Notes: generated by a model not told the origin, from the letters alone. A DNA stretch of 64,000 nucleotides from G038396625 sp038396625 (GCA_038396625.1 CP121688.1:3286001-3350000); one strand, 5' to 3'. Positions 24,901 through 34,540 are shown, numbered from the stretch's first letter. Made by a program: numbers and translations.

Positions 24901-27269
24901 ACATTTTCTATTTTTGCCTTTTGTAAAACATCATCAACTGTTCTACCAGCAATATATCCAAATAATCCCAATCGTTCTTCGTCAGATCGATTTATGGTTA
25001 ATCCAGTGATGATATAATTATCCCCATCATAGGTTCCATAAAATGGATCCCCATAGGTTGGGTAATCCTTGTCTTCGCCGATTGGCTCCCATCCTTTTCC
25101 GTCATCATAACCGTCTCCACCTTCACGCAGATACCCAGTCAAGTCAATATTTGCTATTTGAATAAAATGCTTACCAAGATATTTTCTTACATTATTAAGT
25201 TGCGCTGCGGTAGCCACTTGATAAGGATCGTCCTTTGTTCCAGATCCGCCTGCAAACTCAGGTGGTGTTTCAGAAACTACTGTCACCGTGCATGTTGCTG
25301 TCTTATTTCCATCTTTTGTTGTTACTGTAATGTTCGCTATTCCTTCTGCTTCTGCTGTTACTTCTCCACTGACAACAGTGGCTACATCGGTATTACTTGA
25401 TGACCATGTTGTACGCTTATCTGTTGCATTAGAAGGCGTTATGGTGTAAGTTATGGTTTGTGTTTCTCCCATTGTTAGTGTCATTTCTGTTGGATCAACA
25501 AGAACAGAGCTTACTGAGATTTCTTCTTGTTCATCTATTTGCTTCATGATTACTTCTATATCCATCGCTTCACGATTTAATGTGAAAGAATCTGAAACCG
25601 TTTCGTATACAGATTCATATACAGATTTTGTTACTGTATAATCATAGTCTCCACTTACTAGATTAAATACTGCTTCCCCATCATCATCGGTATCCTTTGA
25701 ATCTTTAAAATCACTTGGTCCTTTAACTTCTATGGACGCACCTGCAATAGGATTATATACTGCATCCATCACTGTAAATGTAGTATGGTATTTTTCTAAT
25801 TCTCGCTCTACTACTGTTACAATACATGTTGCTGTCTTGTTTTTATCTACTGTAGTTACTGTAATTGTTGCTTCACCCGCATTTACTGCTGTGACAAGTC
25901 CATCCTTATTTACCGTTGCAACATCATCATTACTTGTGGCCCAAGTAACCTTCTTATTATCTGCATTCCTTGGCGCTACTATTGCTGTTAATTGTAATGT
26001 ATTTCCAACTGTCACTGCTGCAGATGCTTTGTTTAAACTTACTTCTGTTACGCTTACGGTTGACGCTGTTGTTCCACCAGAACCACTGCCACCAGAGTTT
26101 TTAGGTTTTTCTTCTTTCCCTACAATTTTTCCTTCTTTTACCTCTACTTCTTTTCCTTTTTCTACATTTTTATCATTTAGCTGCATATTTTTGTTAATTT
26201 TTAGATTTTTAATATTTCCCTTTCCAGTTATTTTCACATCAGTGGCATTTATAACAGCGTTCTCTATAGTAGCATCTTTAGATAATTGAATGTTTGCTCT
26301 TTCATTTACCTGTAAATGCTTTATTGTTACGCCCTTTTCTATAACGATTATGGTATTATTGTTAATGATCAAATTTGGAATAGTGATCCTTCCACTGAAT
26401 ACAATCCTTAATTTTCCTTTTGCTTTTTTTGAAACAATTTCAGTAAGAGAAGATTTTCTAATATGTATGCTATTTTCTCCGCCACCTCTTACAAAAGTCT
26501 TACCTTTTACAGTAACCCCTTCAAGGACTGCATCCCCATTTCCAATTCCTTCTGCAAGATATAAGTCACCAGATATTGTCATATCTTTTAGTGTGACTTC
26601 TGTGGTATTGACAATGGCATTCCCATTTACATCTTGTGAATACACTCCTGATGTATTATACAAAGCAGTGACACCGTTAGATATGGTTGTTATTGCTTCC
26701 GCTCGGGTAAGTTTATTTTCAGGTCGATAGGTTTTGTCTTTGTATCCTGCTACAAAGCCTTTATCATATATTGCTCCCACATAAGGTCTTGCCCAATTGG
26801 CAATGTTCTTATTGTCATTAAACATGTGCCAAGAATTTGAGCTTTTTTCATCAAGACCAAAGGTAGTGGCTATAACCGTTGCTGCTTCTTGTCTTGTAAT
26901 CTCTCCATTGGGTCGTATGGTATTGTTTGGGTATCCATGAATATATCCAGCTGCTACAGCTTTTTGTATCTCTGCATAATACCAATCCGTATCCTTTACA
27001 TCGTTAAAGGATATTTCTGTTTTGTCAGCGTATCCAAATATATTGTTGATAATTTTAAAAAACTCAGCTCGTGTAATAGATTTATCTGGTTTAAATTCTT
27101 TATCTGGATATCCTCCAATAATCCCTTTAGACATAAAATAACTTATTGCATTTTTAGCCCAATGTGAAGAAATATCAGTCATTTGTGCAAATGATGTTAC
27201 ACTCATTGATAGAACCATCATCAATGAAAGCAAAAAAGCAAAAAACTTTCTATAAATCTTTGTATGCAT
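21966..27269 (-). CDS. Giant SLH-anchored surface protein with Big_2 and GLUG-repeat modules
   Basis: The protein has 1767 residues. A signal peptide (LLSLMMVLSMSVTSFA) is followed by three SLH domains to about residue 210 (SSHWAKNAI, TDWYYAEIQKA, IANWARPYVG), which attach it to cell-wall polymer. A short beta-helix-like region (residues 215-380) and a GGSGSGG linker come next. Then a Big_2 domain (405-490), a CNA-B/carboxypeptidase-regulatory-like domain (495-580) and a second Big_2 (585-665) follow. The rest is three homologous modules starting FAGGSGTKDDPYQVATA (671), FAGGDGSEANPYQVSTA (about 1060) and FAGGSGTEADPYQVATA (about 1470). Each is filled with GLUG repeats (GGLVG...NSYATG) and ends WDF-IW...YPFL. 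It probably mediates adhesion or structure; no enzyme domain was found. Confidence 0.93.
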   Translation of the reverse strand: MHTKIYRKFFAFLLSLMMVLSMSVTSFAQMTDISSHWAKNAISYFMSKGIIGGYPDKEFKPDKSITRAEFFKIINNIFGYADKTEISFNDVKDTDWYYAEIQKAVAAGYIHGYPNNTIRPNGEITRQEAATVIATTFGLDEKSSNSWHMFNDNKNIANWARPYVGAIYDKGFVAGYKDKTYRPENKLTRAEAITTISNGVTALYNTSGVYSQDVNGNAIVNTTEVTLKDMTISGDLYLAEGIGNGDAVLEGVTVKGKTFVRGGGENSIHIRKSSLTEIVSKKAKGKLRIVFSGRITIPNLIINNNTIIVIEKGVTIKHLQVNERANIQLSKDATIENAVINATDVKITGKGNIKNLKINKNMQLNDKNVEKGKEVEVKEGKIVGKEEKPKNSGGSGSGGTTASTVSVTEVSLNKASAAVTVGNTLQLTAIVAPRNADNKKVTWATSNDDVATVNKDGLVTAVNAGEATITVTTVDKNKTATCIVTVVERELEKYHTTFTVMDAVYNPIAGASIEVKGPSDFKDSKDTDDDGEAVFNLVSGDYDYTVTKSVYESVYETVSDSFTLNREAMDIEVIMKQIDEQEEISVSSVLVDPTEMTLTMGETQTITYTITPSNATDKRTTWSSSNTDVATVVSGEVTAEAEGIANITVTTKDGNKTATCTVTVVSETPPEFAGGSGTKDDPYQVATAAQLNNVRKYLGKHFIQIANIDLTGYLREGGDGYDDGKGWEPIGEDKDYPTYGDPFYGTYDGDNYIITGLTINRSDEERLGLFGYIAGRTVDDVLQKAKIENVKLKNVSIKGRSYIGSLVGQNYYHSEIKNCTAESIDMIASSSSAGGLIGRNSGTVTNCHTLSGTIVGGTSVGGLVGTANNGSISMSSADVEINGQGYLGALVGYNSYANIDQCYALGNATGWYAIGGLVGSHYNGTISNTYATGNVTSNERTMDCYVGGLIGMIGSGTIQNAYARGAVVANGTPTGPMHLGGLVGKLPDVGIQPTFTNCYYDTNTSGQTDTGRGTPKTTEEMKSLSTFVGWDFTSIWGINAEENSGYPFLRWQGYEHVSEFAGGDGSEANPYQVSTAEHLENVRDHIDKHFIQIADINLGVAPWNKGWNPIGNLESPFSGSYNGKGYEISNLYINGNTSDMGLFGITVSTSKISNVILTNIDITGPEFIGGIVGRSYGNIDNCSVTGSLTGIMSVGGIAGWTRGGQITNSYADCTLQKPTNVTGSRFGVLVGDNEAATISDCHATGSIEAYSGAGGLVGINRSEGTIDNSYATVDVTCTGNQAGGLAGSNAGSITTSYAMGTISGATYISGLVGYNSGSIAESYAMGSASGTANYIGGLVGDNFGSITNSYALVNVSGNTYVGGLAGCNSDGYGKTGSIVNAYATGSIIGSTSYGGLVGYKARASIVTNSFWNIETSGMTSSAAGTGKTKTEMSQQSTFNPWDFTDIWRIDEGLTYPYLLNNLQNPKPAPKYFAGGSGTEADPYQVATAEQLDKVRNYLDKHFIQTADIDLGVAPWNQGEGWEPIGTVGLENKFAGAFDGDGYKTSNLTINRPTTDYVGLFGCSSGVLKNIGLENVNVKGAKYTGGLLGMSDSGGYSEANYATGNVVGTQYVGGLAGGTPGNNLQIAKSYANVDVQGNWGVGGLVGMMYGSISNSYATGNVVGANGSIRVGGLVGEPYGNISNCYATGSVSGNGSEVGGLTGYLLSQSYEPISSYWDIETSGQATSKGGIGKTTIEMQQQVTYENWDFDSIWKISAQYNGGYPFLQWQ

Positions 27270-27499
27270 TGGCTTTCCTCCCTTATCTATTGTGGTTTTT
27301 AATAGCTGGTAAATAGTATATTTATATTTTCTACCAGTTCATTTGAAAAAAATTTCCTTATAAATCAAAAAAATTCTTTACTATTCCCCTTCCCCATCAG
27401 CAGTAATCCTATTTAAATTATATCAAGCAAATTTTCTTTTCAAATAATTTTAACTGATTTGTCAATGTCAAATACTTGTCACAATTTATGCCAAATTTA

Positions 27500-27529
27500 T
27501 TGTTTAGGACCATAGTCCTATGGTATAAT
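27500..27529 (+). promoter_or_regulatory. Promoter with overlapping palindromes before the XRE regulator gene
   Basis: TATAAT (27524-27529) follows a TTGTTT-like -35 (27500-27505) at 18 bases. Between them lie two interlocking inverted repeats: AGGAC/GTCCT (27506-27519) and ACCATAG/CTATGGT (27509-27524). Placement across the spacer and -10 suggests autoregulation by the downstream HTH protein. The divergent SLH gene starts at 27269, so the site could serve both. Confidence 0.5.
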
Positions 27530-27561
27530 GATTAAAATTTAGCTTTTCTGAGGTGAAACCA

Positions 27562-29103
27562 ATGCTATTTAGTGAAAAACTTAATTTGCTAATGAATATA
27601 AATAATACAACTAATAGTTCCCTTGCTCGAAGTATTTCTCTTGATGCTTCTTATATCAGCCGCTTGCGAAGGGGCATTCGTAGACCTGCCAAAAATGAAA
27701 ATTATTTAAAGTCTATTGCCGCTTATTTTTCTAAGAACTGTAATGTTGATTATCAAAAGGATGCAATATGTAAAGTTCTCAACATACCATCGAAAAAATT
27801 ATTAGAAGATCCTGAAGATTTTACAGAGCTTATCTATAGATGGTTTTTGGAAAAAGAAGAGAATAAAGAACCTATTACAAACTTTATCGAAGATGTCGCA
27901 CATTTTAAATTTAACAAAGCAAATCTAAATCTAGCAATTGATGATGTAAATATCCCTGAACCCCCTTTAACGACTAACGAAGTTTTTTATGGGATTGAAG
28001 GTAAGCAAAATGCAGTTATCAGTTTTTTACTTCAAGTGCTAAAAAACAAAATTCCCCAAACACTGCTATTATACAGTGATGAAGATATGGAATGGTTAAC
28101 TAGAAACCGTGAGTTTACTTTAAAATGGGCATCACTTCTATCAAGGGTAATTATGCAAGGAAATAGAATAAAGATTATTCACACAGTAAACCGAAATCTT
28201 GATGAAATACTTTCAGCAATTAAAGAATGGTTACCCCTTTACATGACAGGCTTTATCGAACCCTATTATTATCCCAAAGTCCGTGATGGAGTGTTTAAGC
28301 GAACATTATTTATAGCCCCTGATACCGTGGCTGTTGCTTCTTCTTCAGTTGGAAATAAAGAAAATAATGCAGCAAATTTTCTTTATCGGGATAAAACTAC
28401 TATAAAATCACTGATAGAAGAGTATCATAATTATCTTTCTTTATGTCGTCCTTTAATGAAGATCTTTACCACTGCTAACAAAGAAAACTATCTATCTGCA
28501 CTTACAGACTTTGAATCCGAGGCTGGACATAGTATTTTAAAGACAAATCTACTTTCAAGTATAACAATGCCTATGGCCGTTGCAGAAAGTGTTCTTTCGT
28601 CAACAAACCATAATACAAAGGATCAAATATTATCCTATCATAAAATTCGAACTGCTCATTTTGAAAATAATCTTAAAAAGCACAAATTTACCGAAATCAT
28701 AACAATACCCGATATAAACACAATACAAGAAAGATCCATCAAGATCAATTTTTCTGATATGCTTAGCAACACTCAATTATTTTATAAGCCAGAAGACTTT
28801 ATCTTACATCTTCAAAATGTTGTCCGCTTGATGAATACTTATGAACACTACAATGTATATATTGCATCTAGTTCAAAATCAACCGATTATATGCTCTATA
28901 TTAAAGAAGACCTTGGAATAATTGTTGCAAAGACATCCCTTCCATCTGTTGTATTTGCCATAAATGAAAGCAATATGACTGCAGCTTTTTGGGACTATAT
29001 GAAAGGTATGCTTGGTAAGATAGAAAGAAGCAAATCTCAAAGAACAACTATAGTTGATACACTTACTGGCATTATTAAAAAATTACAGGGGCTGAAAATA
29101 TAA
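27562..29103 (+). CDS. XRE-family HTH protein with large uncharacterised C-terminal region
   Basis: The protein has 513 residues. The start at ATG 27562 has GAGGTG six bases upstream; a GTG at 27553 overlaps that site. Residues about 10-45 form a helix-turn-helix (SSLARSISLDASYISRLRRG IRRP) close to the Cro/XRE type. The remaining 450 residues are soluble, rich in Asn, Lys and Ile, and match no domain I recognise. The protein is divergent from the SLH surface protein gene across a 292-bp gap containing palindromes, so control of that gene or of itself is plausible. No terminator with a T-run was seen in the plus orientation after it. Confidence 0.7.
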   Translation: MLFSEKLNLLMNINNTTNSSLARSISLDASYISRLRRGIRRPAKNENYLKSIAAYFSKNCNVDYQKDAICKVLNIPSKKLLEDPEDFTELIYRWFLEKEENKEPITNFIEDVAHFKFNKANLNLAIDDVNIPEPPLTTNEVFYGIEGKQNAVISFLLQVLKNKIPQTLLLYSDEDMEWLTRNREFTLKWASLLSRVIMQGNRIKIIHTVNRNLDEILSAIKEWLPLYMTGFIEPYYYPKVRDGVFKRTLFIAPDTVAVASSSVGNKENNAANFLYRDKTTIKSLIEEYHNYLSLCRPLMKIFTTANKENYLSALTDFESEAGHSILKTNLLSSITMPMAVAESVLSSTNHNTKDQILSYHKIRTAHFENNLKKHKFTEIITIPDINTIQERSIKINFSDMLSNTQLFYKPEDFILHLQNVVRLMNTYEHYNVYIASSSKSTDYMLYIKEDLGIIVAKTSLPSVVFAINESNMTAAFWDYMKGMLGKIERSKSQRTTIVDTLTGIIKKLQGLKI

Positions 29104-29235
29104 GTAGATTCATTACGTGATCTCCTCTTTTCATTGATTTATTTAGTTTACATTATCAACTAGGTTTTCAATCTGTTTGATAGTCTTTTGTAATGCAATA
29201 AATGAATATAGTGGTTTTGCGTGTATCGAAAGCAT

Positions 29236-29278
29236 GAAAAAAATAGAAGAGAATTTTCATTAGACATTCTCTTCTATT
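29236..29278 (-). terminator. Terminator of the nitroreductase and small-protein genes
   Basis: AATAGAAGAGAA (29242-29253) pairs perfectly with TTCTCTTCTATT (29267-29278). On the minus strand the stem runs into seven T. It closes the minus-strand unit at 29351-30429. Confidence 0.8.
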
Positions 29279-29350
29279 ACTGATAGATAGTTTATATCAT
29301 TAGAACATTATTGGTTTTGGGGATACGTTTTATAAAACTACTAAAATAAT

Positions 29351-29521
29351 CTACTCTTTTAATAATAAATCTTTTATCGCTTTTGCAATAATTTCATCAG
29401 AAATGCTTGATACTTTCTCATGTTGCTTGCTTTTCTTTTGCACGATCTCAGCTAATTCCTGTTGTTTTTCATGGTGATTTTGGTCTTTGGTCATTTTATT
29501 TTTCTTTTTTATGAAAAACAT
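29351..29521 (-). CDS. Small charged hypothetical protein
   Basis: This 56-residue protein starts at the ATG preceded by GGGGAG at a six-base distance. It is highly charged and likely helical (KKKNKMTKDQNHHEKQQELA, then ...ISDEIIAKAIKDLLLKE), with no signal peptide or membrane segment. It lies 41 bases downstream of the nitroreductase-like gene and before a strong terminator, so it is probably co-transcribed. No family was recognised. Confidence 0.5.
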   Translation of the reverse strand: MFFIKKKNKMTKDQNHHEKQQELAEIVQKKSKQHEKVSSISDEIIAKAIKDLLLKE

Positions 29522-29562
29522 CACATGCTCCCCTATCACTGATTTTAATTTTTATGAAAAAC

Positions 29563-30429
29563 TTATTCAGTTTCCCAGCTTATCATATATTCTGTATATT
29601 CATTGCAAAGTGGAATCTTTGGATCTTCAATTTTCCAATTTCCCTCTATCTTTAACGCTTTACATGAAAGATCAAAATGACACATGGCTATTCCCATGTC
29701 TATTCTTTGCATTTCAAATCCCATTTTATTTCCACTATAATTCGGTGTACGTTCTAGGTAGAAATGACAACGATGCTTATCTTCAGATAGTATTATTCGC
29801 CAAGGCTGCTTATTAGAAGCCGATGGCCCTAGTCGTACCAGCTCTAGAGGAATTACAAATTTGTCTGCATCTTTTTCTTTAAGTTTTCTTTGGAAGTTCT
29901 TATAGTAAAACAGTTCATCCCATGCTTTTCTATTGTCGGCCTTTATCATAAAACGAAGGGTTTTATCAAATAGCCGTTGCTTGTCTTTTGCATACCCTAT
30001 CGGTGTTATACAAGGAATGATTTCATTTTCACTTAAATGAATCTCTTCTTCAAAAGAGTTTCGAGTAAAAGTTCCTCCCAGCCAACATGTCCCTATATTT
30101 AACTCTGTCAAATATAGAATAAGCTTTTCAAAGATGTATCCAAACGCTACAAGTGCATCTTGATCATTTTCCATTATTCCAACGATATAAGCTTTAGGAT
30201 TGTTGATAAACCCATAGGTTCCCACCTTGATTCCTTTATCTGTGGTCTCTTTATTTACAGAAACCAATTTTACCTTTGCTTTTCTTCCTAAGGGATCTGT
30301 TAGATGCTCTTCAATCTTTAAATACTCATAAATCCTTTGATAGTCTTTTTCTGAGATGTATTGTGTGTCATAGGTTCTTATGGATTTACGTTTTCTTATG
30401 GTATCCAATATGGGTTTTTGGAAGGTCAT
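29563..30429 (-). CDS. Nitroreductase-fold protein of the TM1586 type
   Basis: This 288-residue protein contains two half-domains of the nitroreductase fold, as in the TM1586-like family. The N-terminal IRKRKSIRTYD is the usual FMN-phosphate contact. LGPSASNKQPWRIILS in the second half and LNIGTCWLGGTF in the first are the conserved core stretches. It probably binds FMN and reduces an unknown substrate with NAD(P)H. It ends MISWETE and is followed by the small charged protein gene. Confidence 0.82.
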   Translation of the reverse strand: MTFQKPILDTIRKRKSIRTYDTQYISEKDYQRIYEYLKIEEHLTDPLGRKAKVKLVSVNKETTDKGIKVGTYGFINNPKAYIVGIMENDQDALVAFGYIFEKLILYLTELNIGTCWLGGTFTRNSFEEEIHLSENEIIPCITPIGYAKDKQRLFDKTLRFMIKADNRKAWDELFYYKNFQRKLKEKDADKFVIPLELVRLGPSASNKQPWRIILSEDKHRCHFYLERTPNYSGNKMGFEMQRIDMGIAMCHFDLSCKALKIEGNWKIEDPKIPLCNEYTEYMISWETE

Positions 30430-30549
30430 TTTTATTCTCCTTTTTTAATTTTCATACTAGCATAGGAAGGTCGATCCGATTCCTATTTGTAAGTAATTTC
30501 CTATGTTGTATATAAACAATACAAAATATTCATCTTTCAACATTTATAC

Positions 30550-32736
30550 TTATTCGACAAATTTAAAATATGCTTCTAACCCTCCCTGATCTATATATAT
30601 ATCAGGTTCAATACCTGTGTTCATGATACTAATCCCTCTCACATTCCAGCTATGATTTACGATAAATAGTGTGATATCCCGTTTTCTATCTTCATACACA
30701 TATTGGCCTACGCCTTTTCCAAATGTCTTTTGTCCTATAATAATTACATTGTCTAAATTCTTTTTCAGGGTCAAAGCTAATAACTCTGCTGCACTTGCTG
30801 TGTTATTGTCTACAAATATGTATATCTTTTTAAAATGAATTTGTTCTGGATCTGAATAATAATCATATGTATTCCCTTGATTATCTACGATAGAACTCGT
30901 TATACATTTGGGTAACAATATGTCTGCTATGACATTGGCTGTACTCATTACACCTCCCGAATTATAACGAAGATCTATAATTAGATTCTTATCCTGGGTA
31001 TTCTCAACATGATCTACAAAATCTATAAACTCACTATCGGTATTTAAAAAGAAGTTATTGATCTTTATGTAACTATAATCATCCTTATCGTCTGTAAAAA
31101 TATGGCTTCTGTTTTCAAATGTTTTCATTTCTGTATACGCTTTTCCATATGTGATGTATGTAAAAGCATCCTCTGTCTTTTTAAGCTGATTTATCATTTC
31201 TTCTATATCTTGATTCGCTAAATAATCTTTTTTAAGATAGATTGATGCTTTTTCTTCATAGTTTTGTAATTCTTCATAGTATAAGTATTTTTCTCTAAAC
31301 AATTTATCTACTAATACACTCATTTCCATATTCATGTTTTCCAAGTATTCCTTCATCGATAAAGCTTCTGGATTTTTGGGGTTGATGGCCAATGCTTTTT
31401 TCATATATTGAGATGCTTTTTCAAAGTTTTCCTCATATAGATAACATCTTGCCATTGTGTTCAAAATAATATCATTTTGTGGGAATAATTTAAGAGACTT
31501 ATTGTATTCTATTATCGCTTCATCGTATTTCTCGAGGTGGAAATATCCATCGCCTACATACCAAGGAATGCTGTAATTATGATTGAATTTTTTTTCAAAT
31601 TTCTTTCCATATTCGATAGCCTGCTCATATCTTTTTCCTAAAAGCAACGCAGCTAATTTATCTTCATAGGCTACTTCATATGTAGGTTCTAATTCTATAG
31701 ATTTATCAAAGTACTGTATGGCATTTAAATAATATTCTTTATCCATTTCAATGGTTCCTAATAAGTTATACACAAAAAAATTTTTATTATTTAAATTTAA
31801 TGCCTTTGCAGCATATTCACTGACTTTATTCAAATTTCCTAAGGATCTATAAGTATAACCTAACCAGACATAGAAATATTCATTTTTTTCGTCTTTCTCT
31901 ACAGCTTTAGAAAAGTATTTTACTGCATCCTCATACATTCCATGATCGTAAGCTACCTTGCCTGCTTCACCTTCTAAATTGCCCTTTTGAGAAAACTTCG
32001 CTATATAATCATTATAGAATTTTTTTATGTCTTGATAGTCTCCGATCAATCTTAAAATTTCTGCTTTTGCAGCATATACACTATCAGTATTGGGATAATC
32101 TTTCATCAACTTATTGACATACTGCAAAGCTTGTTCTCCCTTTTGGTCATATAAATAACAAAATGCCTTATATAAATGTGGTGTGATCTCTGTTGAATCA
32201 TGTTCTAGATATTTATTGAATTCTCCTAAAGCCTTCTTATATTCTTCCTGTTCATAGTAAATCATGCCTTTACCAAAGTAAACTTGATGATTTTCTTTGT
32301 TCTGAGCTAATGCTTGATCATAGTATTTCAATGCTTCATCCCATTCACCTAACCCTAAAAAACTGTTGGCTGCATTGATGTATTCTATATCTCCATTCGG
32401 TAAAATTCTTAAAGATTGCTTTATGTACTCCACACTTTTTTTATAATCTCTAAGCTCATAGTAAGCCCAGCTTAAATTATTTAATGGAGAATCCCATAAT
32501 TCATCACTTTCATCATAGATTTTATTGGGATTTTTTAAAAATTCACTTTCATATTTAGGCATGAAAGTTAGTGATTGATTAAAGCTGTCTATTGCCTCTT
32601 TATATTGACCTTCTTCCATGAGATGCATACCTTCTTGATTATAGAGATAAGTCAATGTAGATATCCCATATGCACCCTTAACATTTACAAAAAACATTAT
32701 ACATATGATAAAAATGATACTTTTTCTTCTTTTCAT
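30550..32736 (-). CDS. TPR-repeat protein with C-terminal S41-family peptidase domain
   Basis: The protein has 728 residues. An N-terminal signal or anchor segment (SIIFIICIMFFVNVKGAYG) is followed by about ten tetratricopeptide repeats to around residue 470 (for example YKEAIDSFNQSL, YEQAIEYGKKF, YDEAIIEYNKSL). The last 200 residues form an S41/tail-specific protease domain. It has LIIDLRYNSGG, NNTASAAELLA with the nucleophilic Ser, and TFGKGVGQ with the Lys general base. It acts outside the membrane, probably on an envelope or secreted substrate bound by the TPR region. AGGAGAG precedes the ATG. No PDZ domain is visible. Confidence 0.85.
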   Translation of the reverse strand: MKRRKSIIFIICIMFFVNVKGAYGISTLTYLYNQEGMHLMEEGQYKEAIDSFNQSLTFMPKYESEFLKNPNKIYDESDELWDSPLNNLSWAYYELRDYKKSVEYIKQSLRILPNGDIEYINAANSFLGLGEWDEALKYYDQALAQNKENHQVYFGKGMIYYEQEEYKKALGEFNKYLEHDSTEITPHLYKAFCYLYDQKGEQALQYVNKLMKDYPNTDSVYAAKAEILRLIGDYQDIKKFYNDYIAKFSQKGNLEGEAGKVAYDHGMYEDAVKYFSKAVEKDEKNEYFYVWLGYTYRSLGNLNKVSEYAAKALNLNNKNFFVYNLLGTIEMDKEYYLNAIQYFDKSIELEPTYEVAYEDKLAALLLGKRYEQAIEYGKKFEKKFNHNYSIPWYVGDGYFHLEKYDEAIIEYNKSLKLFPQNDIILNTMARCYLYEENFEKASQYMKKALAINPKNPEALSMKEYLENMNMEMSVLVDKLFREKYLYYEELQNYEEKASIYLKKDYLANQDIEEMINQLKKTEDAFTYITYGKAYTEMKTFENRSHIFTDDKDDYSYIKINNFFLNTDSEFIDFVDHVENTQDKNLIIDLRYNSGGVMSTANVIADILLPKCITSSIVDNQGNTYDYYSDPEQIHFKKIYIFVDNNTASAAELLALTLKKNLDNVIIIGQKTFGKGVGQYVYEDRKRDITLFIVNHSWNVRGISIMNTGIEPDIYIDQGGLEAYFKFVE

Positions 32737-32857
32737 GGGGCTCTCCTATTCTTTAACATGTGATGTTTTATATATGCAATGAATCCATCGATTCATTACA
32801 TATTGCCTTTTTACACCATTTTGGATAATTTTTTAAGTCTTTGATAAACTTGCTTTT

Positions 32858-34240
32858 TTAACTGTCTATTCTAACAGTCCTGCTTTCCCCATGCCACTCA
32901 ATATTGTAATTAAACCCTTCGAATACATATCTTAAAGGGATATACGTTCTATCACTTTTTATAATCGCTTTTGTATCCATTTTTACAATTTCACCATTTA
33001 CTTGAATATAGTCTTTATTTATTGGAATTTCAAGTGTTATATTTTTCTTTTTTGCGGTAACGATGTTATTTTTCTCATCATAAGAAACTTCTGCACCTAT
33101 CATTTCAAGAGGTTTCCTAACCGGGATTAATGTTCTGTTGTTTTCATCAATAAAAGGCATCCCCATATTTTCATTGTGACGAAATGTTAGTTCATGACCA
33201 TTGACAACAAAATATAACTTCTTGTCAAATGCGTCTAAAGACATAGAAGAAACTTCATCTACCGTATCCTTTATGGCTTTTAAAAGACTAAGTTCATCTG
33301 TAGTATCTTCATTAATATCAAACATCATAATTCCTGATGCATTTTTAAAAGCAAGTCTGGTTTTCTCTTTGATTGTATTGATGCCATTGTAATATGAACC
33401 AAGAGGATCTCCTGTCACATAATCTTTATAAGCATTTTCTCTGTCTTCTGCTACTAAATGTCTATATTGCTTCCAACTAGGTCTTGCATAGAAAGGGAGA
33501 CCTAGTACTATTTTTTCTTTGGGTACACCTCTATTTTTCCAATAATCTATAGAATTCTCTGCAAACCAAAAGGGACTGTGCTGTTCATTATTCATGTCAT
33601 AAGCCATTATGTTTATCCAGTCAAATGCTTCTAAGCATTTGTCTGTTACAGCCTTTGATACAGCAGGCCCTTCCGTTTTAGACCATGCCCCATTAAGTGC
33701 TGCAGTTAAATATTTTCCTTTTTCTTTCAACGCTTCTTCTAACCCTACGACAAGTTTTTCATAGTTTTGAGAAGATTCTCCTAAATCTGGATACTCCCAA
33801 TCAATCTCCACACCATCAAGGTGATATGTATCAACAAATTTGATGACATGATCTATAAATTTTTTTCTCGTTTCTTCTTCTGCAGCCATTTTTTCAAACG
33901 CAGGATCTAGGGGAATATTTTGATAGGACCATCCCCCAACAGCAATCAAAACCTTTACATCATTTTGATGACTTTTTTCTACAAGCTCTTTTAATTTTTC
34001 AGGTTCTTCAATACCTATTAACGAGCCATCTTCAGCAGGAATTAAAAAAGCATATATGATGTGGGTTAATTTGTCAAACTGGATATTTTGATCAATGGGA
34101 TCATCAAATATTTCAGAATAATATCCTATGATTTTAAAATCTTTGCTGTGCTCAGCGAAACTGTAGCTTTGCTCAAAAAAAGCAGACACTATGCAGGTAA
34201 GTATAAGGATCAATAACCCTATTTTCTTCAATCGAATCAT
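32858..34240 (-). CDS. Secreted glycoside hydrolase family 18 protein with copper amine oxidase-like stalk domain
   Basis: The 460-residue protein has a signal peptide (GLLILILTCIVSAFFEQSYS). It then has a GH18 TIM barrel with the catalytic motif DGVEIDWEYP around residue 147. The barrel continues through MAYDMNNE and LGLPFYARPSWKQ. The C-terminal part (residues 345-460) is a copper amine oxidase N-terminal-like domain (RTLIPVRKPLEMIGAEVSYD, RTYIPLRYVFEGFNYNIEW), often found in wall-binding proteins of Clostridia. Relatives include spore-cortex lytic YdhD/SleL-like enzymes, so a role on peptidoglycan or spore cortex is possible; chitinase activity is less likely. Confidence 0.85.
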   Translation of the reverse strand: MIRLKKIGLLILILTCIVSAFFEQSYSFAEHSKDFKIIGYYSEIFDDPIDQNIQFDKLTHIIYAFLIPAEDGSLIGIEEPEKLKELVEKSHQNDVKVLIAVGGWSYQNIPLDPAFEKMAAEEETRKKFIDHVIKFVDTYHLDGVEIDWEYPDLGESSQNYEKLVVGLEEALKEKGKYLTAALNGAWSKTEGPAVSKAVTDKCLEAFDWINIMAYDMNNEQHSPFWFAENSIDYWKNRGVPKEKIVLGLPFYARPSWKQYRHLVAEDRENAYKDYVTGDPLGSYYNGINTIKEKTRLAFKNASGIMMFDINEDTTDELSLLKAIKDTVDEVSSMSLDAFDKKLYFVVNGHELTFRHNENMGMPFIDENNRTLIPVRKPLEMIGAEVSYDEKNNIVTAKKKNITLEIPINKDYIQVNGEIVKMDTKAIIKSDRTYIPLRYVFEGFNYNIEWHGESRTVRIDS

Positions 34241-34497
34241 TAATAAATCACCTCAAATTTTTATGAATAATAGTAAAGTTCTCTTCCTTATTTTATCATA
34301 TTTTATTGTCTGTTTTTTCAAGATAATTCATAACTTTTTTATTTTATTTAGATGTTTGAGTATGCCTTAGAATAATCTTTAAGTCTACAAAAGCTATTTG
34401 TTAAAACTACATCCTTATCAATGTGTAGAGACTAACTCCTCACTAGTGATTCCGATGATGATATGGAAGTATTGTATTTAATTTGGAAATAAACCAT

Positions 34498-34540
34498 AAA
34501 AAAATCATCTGGCTCTTTTTAGAATTTGATACCAGACGAC
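34498..34540 (-). terminator. Terminator of the AcnX-LarA operon
   Basis: TCATCTGG (34506-34513) pairs with CCAGACGA (34533-34540), eight pairs with one G-U. On the minus strand the stem is followed by TTTTTTT. The rest of the 34241-34584 gap shows only the upstream region of the GH18 gene and nothing else. Confidence 0.75.

Noticed and set aside
25732..26730. Long open frames on the plus strand opposite the SLH protein gene
   Set aside because: They lie antisense to a gene with clear SLH and Big_2 domains, lack ribosome binding sites and encode low-complexity Ser/Thr/Val-rich sequence typical of antisense frames.
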